DNA from: Eutreptiella sp. 'Long Island Sound 2002'
Lineage: Eukaryota; Euglenozoa; Euglenophyceae; Eutreptiales; Eutreptiaceae
DNA: 64,000 nt
Assembly: GCA_964036045.1 (NCBI GenBank)
Contig: OZ038384.1
Span: forward strand, 96,599,474 to 96,663,473
Direction: 5' to 3'
The notes under the pieces were generated by a model. That model made no database searches. It was given only the letters and a program-made list of their open reading frames with translations, and had not been told where the DNA came from. Each line of letters opens with the position of its first letter. Positions within the stretch are counted from its first letter, which is position 1. Below, one piece after another: positions 57,696-64,000 of this stretch. A program made the translations under genes and the position numbers.

Positions 57696-60600
57696 GCAAA
57701 TTGGCTACCTCACCCCTGCCGTATCGGGGAGCCCCACCGCCTCAGAGCGGGGGGCAAAATCAGAAGTGGCCCACAAGTGGGCAAATTGGCTACCTCGACC
57801 CTGCCGTATTGGGGAGCCCCACCGCCTCAGAGCGGGGGGCAAAATCAGAAGTGGCCCACAAGTGGGCAAATTGGCTACCTCACCCCTGCCGTATCAGGGA
57901 GCCCCACCGCTTCAGAGCGGGGGGCAAAATCAGAAGTGGCCCACAAGTGGGCAAATTGGCTACCTCACCCCTGCCGTATCAGGGAGCCCCGACGCCTCAG
58001 AGCGGGGGGCAAAATCAGAAGTGGCCCACAAGTGGGCAAATTGGCTACCTCGACCCTGCCGTATCGGGGAGCCCCACCGCCTCAGAGCGGGGGGCAAAAT
58101 CAGAAGTGCCCCACAAGTAGGCAAATTGGCTACCTCACCCCTGCCGTATCAGGGAGCCCCAGGGCCTCAGAGCGGGGGGCAAAATCAGAAGTGGCCCACA
58201 AGTGGGCAATTTGGCTACCTCAGCCATGCCGTATCGGGGAGCCCCACCGCTTCAGAGCGGGGGGCAAAATCAGAAGTGGCCCACAAGTGGGCAAATTGGC
58301 TACCTCACCCCTGCCGTATCGGGGAGCCCCACCGCTTCAGAGCGGGGGGCAAAATCAGAAGTGGCCCACAAGTGGGCAAATTGGCTACCTCACCCCTGCC
58401 GTATCAGGGAGCCCCGACGACTCAGAGCGGGGGGTAAAATCAGAAGTGGCCCACAAGTGGGCAAATTGGCTACCTCACCCCTGCCGTATCAGGGAGCCCC
58501 ACCGCCTCAGAGCGGGGGGCAAAATCAGAAGTGGCCCACAAGTGGGCAAATTGGCTACCTCACCCCTGCCGTATCGGGGAGCCCCACCGCTTCAGAGCGG
58601 GGGGCAAAATCAGAAGTGGCCCACAAGTGGGCAAATTGGCTACCTCGGCCCTGCCGTATCGGGGAGCCCCACCGCTTCAGAGCGGGGGGCAAAATCAGAA
58701 GTGGCCCACAAGTGGGCAAATTGGCTACCTCACCCATGCCGTATCGGGGAGCCCCACCGCTTCAGAGCGGGGGGCAAAATCAGAAGTGGCCCACAAGTGG
58801 GCAAATTGGCTACCTCGACCCTGCCGTATCGGGGAGCCCCACCGCCTCACAGCGGGGGGCAAAATCAGAAGTGGCCCACAAGTAGGCAAATTGGCTACCT
58901 CACCCCTGCCGTATCAGGGAGCCCCACCGCCTCAGAGCGGGGGGCAAAATCAGAAGTGGCCCACAAGTGGGCAAATTGGCTACCTCACCCCTGCCGTATC
59001 AGGGAGCCCCACCGCCTCAGAGCGGGGGGCAAAATCAGAAGTGGCCCACAAGTGGGCAAATTGGCTACCTCACCCCTGCCGTATTGGGGAGCCCCACCGC
59101 TTCAGAGCGGGGGGCAAAATCAGAAGTGGCCCACAAGTGGGTAAATTGGCTACCTCGGCCCTGCCGTATCGGGGAGCCCCACCGCCTCAGAGCGGTGGGC
59201 AAAATCAGAAGTGGCCCACAAGTAGGCAAATTGGCTACCTCACCCCTGCCGTATCAGGGAGCCCCACCGCCTCAGAGCGGGGGGCAAAATCAGAAGTGGC
59301 CCACAAGTGGGCAATTTGGCTACCTCAGCCATGCCGTATCGGGGAGCCCCACCGCTTCAGAGCGGGGGGCAAAATCAGAAGTGGCCCACAAGTGGGCAAA
59401 TTGGCTACCTCACCCCTGCCGTATCAGGGAGCCCCGACGACTCAGAGCGGGGGGCAAAATCAGAAGTGGCCCACAAGTGGGCAAATTGGCTACCTCACCC
59501 CTGCCGTATCAGGGAGCCCCACCGCCTCAGAGCGGGGGGCAAAATCAGAAGTGGCCCACAAGTGGGCAATTTGGCTACCTCAGCCATGCCGTATCGGGGA
59601 GCCCCACCGCTTCAGAGCGGGGGGCAAAATCAGAAGTGGCCCACAAGTGGGCAAATTGGCTACCTCACCCCTGCCGTATCAGGGAGCCCCGACGACTCAG
59701 AGCGGGGGGCAAAATCAGAAGTGGCCCACAAGTGGGCAAATTGGCTACCTCACCCCTGCCGTATCAGGGAGCCCCACCGCCTCAGAGCGGGGGGCAAAAT
59801 CAGAAGTGGCCCACAAGTGGGCAAATTGGCTACCTCACCCCTGCCGTATCGGGGAGCCCCACCGCTTCAGAGCGGGGGGCAAAATCAGAAGTGGCCCACA
59901 AGTGGGCAAATTGGCTACCTCGGCCCTGCCGTATCGGGGAGCCCCACCGCTTCAGAGCGGGGGGCAAAATCAGAAGTGGCCCACAAGTGGGCAAATTGGC
60001 TACCTCGGCCCTGGCGTATCGGGGAGCCCCACCGCCTCAGAGCGGGGGGCAAAATCAGAAGTGGCCCACAAGTGGGCAAATTTGCTACCTCACCCCTGCC
60101 GTATCGGGGAGCCCCACCGCTTCAGAGCGGGGGGCAAAATCAGAAGTGGCCCACAAGTGGGCAATTTGGCTACCTCACCCATGCCGTATCGGGGAGCCCC
60201 ACCGCTTCAGAGCGGGGGCCAAAATCAGAAGTGGCCCACAAGTGGGCAAATTGGCTACCTCGACCCTGCCGTATCGGGGAGCCCCACCGCCTCGCAGCGG
60301 GGGGCAAAATCAGAAGTGGCCCACAAGTAGGCAAATTGGCTACCTCACCCCTGCCGTATCAGGGAGCCCCACCGCCTCAGAGCGGGGGGCAAAATCAGAA
60401 GTGGCCCACAAGTGGGCAAATTGGCTACCTCACCCCTGCCGTATCAGGGAGCCCCACCGCCTCAGAGCGGGGGGCAAAATCAGAAGTGGCCCACAAGTGG
60501 GCAAATTGGCTACCTCACCCCTGCCGTATTGGGGAGCCCCACCGCTTCAGAGCGGGGGGCAAAATCAGAAGTGGCCCACAAGTGGGCAAATTGGCTACCT

Positions 60601-63600
60601 CGGCCCTGCCGTATCGGGGAGCCCCACCGCCTCAGAGCGGTGGGCAAAATCAGAAGTGGCCCACAAGTGGGCAAATTGGCTACCTCACCCATGCCGTATC
60701 GGGGAGCCCCACCGCTTCAGAGCGGGGGCCAAAATCAGAAGTGGCCCACAAGTGGGCAAATTGGCTACCTCGACCCTGCCGTATCGGGGAGCCCCACCGC
60801 CTCACAGCGGGGGGCAAAATCAGAAGTGGCCCACAAGTAGGCAAATTGGCTACCTCACCCCTGCCGTATCAGGGAGCCCCACCGCCTCAGAGCGGGGGGC
60901 AAAATCAGAAGTGGCCCACAAGTGGGCAATTTGGCTACCTCAGCCATGCCGTATCGGGGAGCCCCACCGCTTCAGAGCGGGGGGCAAAATCAGAAGTGGC
61001 CCACAAGTGGGCAAATTGGCTACCTCACCCCTGCCGTATCAGGGAGCCCCACCGCCTCAGAGCGGGGGGCAAAATCAGAAGTGGCCCACAAGTGGGCAAA
61101 TTGGCTACCTCACCCCTGCCGTATCGGGGAGCCCCACCGCTTCAGAGCGGGGGGCAAAATCAGAAGTGGCCCACAAGTGGGCAAATTGGCTACCTCGGCC
61201 CTGCCGTATCGGGGAGCCCCACCGCTTCAGAGCGGGGGGCAAAATCAGAAGTGGCCCACAAGTGGGCAAATTGGCTACCTCACCCCTGCCGTATCAGGGA
61301 GCCCCACCGCCTCAGAGCGGGGGGCAAAATCAGAAGTGGCCCACAAGTGGGCAAATTTGCTACCTCACCCCTGCCGTATCGGGGAGCCCCACCGCTTCAG
61401 AGCGGGGGGCAAAATCAGAAGTGGCCCACAAGTGGGCAAATTGGCTACCTCGACCCTGCCGTATCGGGGAGCCCCACCGCCTCACAGCGGGGGGCAAAAT
61501 CAGAAGTGGCGCACAAGTAGGCAAATTGGCTACCTCACCCCTGCCGTATCAGGGAGCCCCACCGCCTCAGAGCGGGGGGCAAAATCAGAAGTGGCCCACA
61601 AGTGGGCAAATTGGCTACCTCACCCCTGCCGTATCAGGGAGCCCCACCGCCTCAGAGCGGGGGGCAAATTCAGAAGTGGCCCACAAGTGGGCAAATTGGC
61701 TACCTCACCCCTGCCGTATCGGGGAGCCCCACCGCTTCAGAGCGGGGGGCAAAATCAGAAGTGGCCCACAAGTGGGCAAATTGGCTACCTCGGCCCTGCC
61801 GTATCGGGGAGCCCCACCGCCTCAGAGCGGGGGGCAAAATCAGAAGTGGCCCACAAGTGGGCAAATTTGCTACCTCACCATTGCCGTATCAGGGAGCCCC
61901 ACCGCCTGCGAGCGGGGGGCAAAATCAGAAGTGGCCCACAAGTGGGCAAATTGGCTACCTCACCCCTGCCGTATCGGGGAGCCCCACCGCTTCAGAGCGG
62001 GGGGCAAAATCAGAAGTGGCCCACAAGTGGGCGAATTGGCTACCTCACCCCTGCCGTATCGGGGAGCCCCGAGGCCTCGGGGCGGGGGGCAAAATCAGAA
62101 GTGGCCCACAAGTGGGCAAATTGGCTACCTCACCCCTGCCGTATCGGGGAGCTCCACCGCCTCAGAGCCGGGGGCAAAATCAGAAGTGGCCCACAAGTGG
62201 GCAAATTGGCTACCTCACCCCTGCCGTATCGGAGAGCCCCACCGCCTCAGAGCGGGGGGCAGAATCAGAAGTGGCCCACAAGTGGACAAATTGGCTACCT
62301 CACCCCTGCCGTATCGGGGAGCCCCACCGCTTCAGAGCGGGGGGCAAAATCAGAAGTGGCCCACAAGTGGGCGAATTGGCTACCTCACCCCTGCCGTATC
62401 GGAGAGCCCCTCCGCCTCAGAGCCGGGGGCAAAATCAGAAGTGGCCCACAAGTGGGCGAATTGGCTACGTCACTCATGGCGTATCGGGGAGCCCCACCGC
62501 CTTAGAGCGGGGGGCAAAATCAGAAGTGGCCCACAAGTGGGCGAATTGGCCACCTCACTCATGCCGTATCGGGGAGCCCGACCGCCTTAGAGCGGGGGGC
62601 AGAATCAGAAGTGGCCCACAAGTGGGCAAATTGGCTACCTCGACCCTGCCGTATAGGGGAGCCCCACCGCCTCAGAGCCGGGGGCAAAATCAGAAGTGGC
62701 CCACAAGTGGGCGAATTGGCTACCTCACCCCTGCCGTATCAGGGAGCCCCACCGCCTCAGAGCGGGGGGCAAAATCAGAAGTGGCCCACAAGTGGGCGAA
62801 TTGGCTACCTCACTCATGCCGTATCGGGGAGCCCCACCGCCTTAGAGCGGGGGGCAAAATCAGAAGTGGCCCACAAGTGGGCAAATTGGCTACCTCACCC
62901 TAGCCGTATCGGAGAGCCCCACCGCCTCAGAGCGGGGGGCAAAATCAGAAGTGGCCCACAAGTGGGCGAATTGGCTACCTCACCCCTGCGGTATCGGGCA
63001 GCCCCACCGCCTCAGAGCGTTGGGCAAAATCAGAAGTGGCCCACAAGTGGGCAAATTGGCTACCTCACCCTTGCCATATCAGGGAGCCCCACCGCCTCAG
63101 AGCGGGGGGCAAAATCAGAAATGGCCCACAAGTGGGCAAATTGGCTACCTCACCCCTGCGGTATCGGGGAGCCCCACCGCCTTAGAGCGGGGGGGCAAAA
63201 TCAGAAGTGGCCAACAAGTGGGCAAATTGGCTACCTCACCCCTGCCGTATCGGGGAGCCCCACCGCCTCAGAGCGGGGGGCAAAATCAGAAGTGGCCCAC
63301 AAGTGGGCAAATTGGCTACCTCGACCCTGCCGTATCGGGGAGCCCCACCGCCTCAGAGCGGGGGGCAAAATCAGAAGTGGCCCACACGTAGGCAAATTGG
63401 CTACCTCACCCCTGCCGTATCAGGGAGCCCCACCGCTTCAGAGCGGGGGGCAAAATCAGAAGTGGCCCACAAGTGGGCAAATTGGCTACCTCACCCCTGC
63501 CGTATCAGGGAGCCCCGACGCCTCAGAGCGGGGGGCAAAATCAGAAGTGGCCCACAAGTGGGCAAATTGGCTACCTCACCCCTGCCGTATCAGGGAGCCC

Positions 63601-64000
63601 CACCGCCTCAGAGCGGGGGGCAAAATCAGAAGTGGCCCACAAGTGGGCAATTTGGCTACCTCACCCATGCCGTATCGGGGAGCCCCACCGCTTCAGAGCG
63701 GGGGGCAAAATCAGAAGTGGCCCACAAGTGGGCAAATTGGCTACCTCGACCCTGCCGTATCGGGGAGCCCCACCGCCTCAGAGCGGGGGGCAAAATCAGA
63801 AGTGGCCCACAAGTAGGCAAATTGGCTACCTCACCCCTGCCGTATCGGGGAGCCCCACCGCTTCAGAGCGGGGGGCAAAATCAGAAGTGGCCCACAAGTG
63901 GGCAAATTGGCTACCTCGGCCCCGCCGTATCGGGGAGCCCCACCGCCTCAGAGCGGGGGGCAAAATCAGAAGTGGCCCACAAGTGGGCAAATTGGCTACC
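57696..64000 (+). repeat. Right-hand segment with short-period duplications
   Basis: About 74 monomers. The markers CAGCCATGCC (58,221; 59,326; 59,581; 60,941) and CCGACGACTC (58,416; 59,436; 59,691) recur at multiples of 85. AAGTAGGC junctions are frequent (for example TAG at 58,883, 59,223, 60,328, 60,838 and 61,518), which truncates forward frames. An isolated extra G lies near 63,190. There is no HindIII, BamHI-cassette or TAACTT monomer. The sequence ends 14 bases into a monomer. Confidence 0.7.
59290..59805 (+). repeat. 3-monomer tandem duplication (255 bp)
   Basis: About 59,290-59,545 is followed by a copy at 59,545-59,800. CAGCCATGCC at 59,326/59,581 and GACGACTCAG at 59,436/59,691 are both 255 apart, and the intervening bases agree. 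The unit is GCAATTTGG/CAGCCATG, then CAGGGAGCCCCGACGACTC, then CAGGGAGCCCCACCGCC. It is the shortest multi-monomer tandem unit I identified apart from the 170-bp dimers in 48,961-49,300. Confidence 0.82.

Larger units (their letters stand above)
1..64000 (+). repeat. 85-bp satellite DNA array, continuous through the window
   Basis: One monomer of 85 bases repeats head to tail in a single orientation with no interruption. Marker positions thousands of bases apart differ by exact multiples of 85, plus the few indels that can be located individually. Counting register gives 752 complete monomers and a 14-base partial one at the right edge. The surplus of 66 bases over 752 x 85 is fully explained: fourteen 1-base-longer TAACTT monomers, two 110-bp monomers (+25 each) and six single-base indels (net +2). 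Consensus composition is 20 A, 11 T, 26 G and 28 C. No insertion of mobile DNA, no inversion and no unique flank is seen, so the window lies inside a larger array. The family was not recognised. A centromeric or other heterochromatic location is inference only. Confidence 0.98.

Noticed and set aside
1-64000. CRISPR array
   Set aside because: There are no variable spacers. The whole unit repeats, and the differences are point substitutions spread over the unit.
1-64000. rRNA spacer, tRNA, telomeric or microsatellite sequence inside the array
   Set aside because: Register is continuous from marker to marker, leaving no room for insertions beyond the located indels, and no such sequence was seen.
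1-64000. Assigning a species from the monomer
   Set aside because: I do not recognise the sequence, and the base-change pattern does not separate animals from plants.

Overview
The whole 64,000 bases are one uninterrupted satellite array. An 85-bp, GC-rich (about 63.5%) monomer is repeated head to tail, always in the same orientation, from the first base to the last. Following the monomer register through the window gives 752 complete monomers plus a 14-base partial one (63,987-64,000). Neither end of the array is in the window. I see no gene, RNA gene, transposable element, CRISPR array, telomeric repeat or unique-sequence stretch. Long open frames on the + strand exist only because the consensus monomer has no stop codon in any of its three forward frames. 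They are not credible genes.

Organism: uninterrupted kilobase satellite of this kind points to a eukaryotic chromosome (centromeric, pericentromeric, subtelomeric or another heterochromatic block), assembled from long reads. All eight possible transition products of the four consensus CpG sites occur, which fits cytosine methylation. C-to-T changes at CHG and CHH positions are also common, so this does not separate animal from plant. I do not recognise the family and do not name a species.

Layout: the array is a mosaic of multi-monomer blocks duplicated at different times and sizes, with no single higher-order repeat. From left to right: an irregular segment with private mutations (1-4,300); a cassette-rich segment with 11-, 18-, 19- and 20-monomer spacings (4,300-10,690); a 31/32-monomer duplication (10,690-15,600); a 24-monomer tandem duplication, 99.7% identical (16,587-20,681); a block at 21,900-24,490 with related copies at 28,700-31,500 and 45,900-48,400; 14- and 11-monomer tandem duplications (24,450-27,860); a 21-monomer duplication (35,041-38,610); 13/12-monomer (41,200-43,300), 9-monomer (44,104-45,672) and 12-monomer (48,780-50,837) duplications; nested 19- and 6-monomer duplications (51,083-54,000); two consecutive 110-bp monomers (57,476-57,695); and a right-hand segment with short-period duplications, including a three-monomer 255-bp unit near 59,290-59,800.

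Two marked cassettes help to read this history. One is a five-monomer cassette carrying a HindIII site and a 1-base-longer TAACTT monomer. The other is a cassette of the most divergent monomers, carrying a CACGTG site and a BamHI site. Each monomer can also form two inverted repeats. Alignments were done by eye from the printed sequence; block boundaries marked approximate are good to about one monomer.
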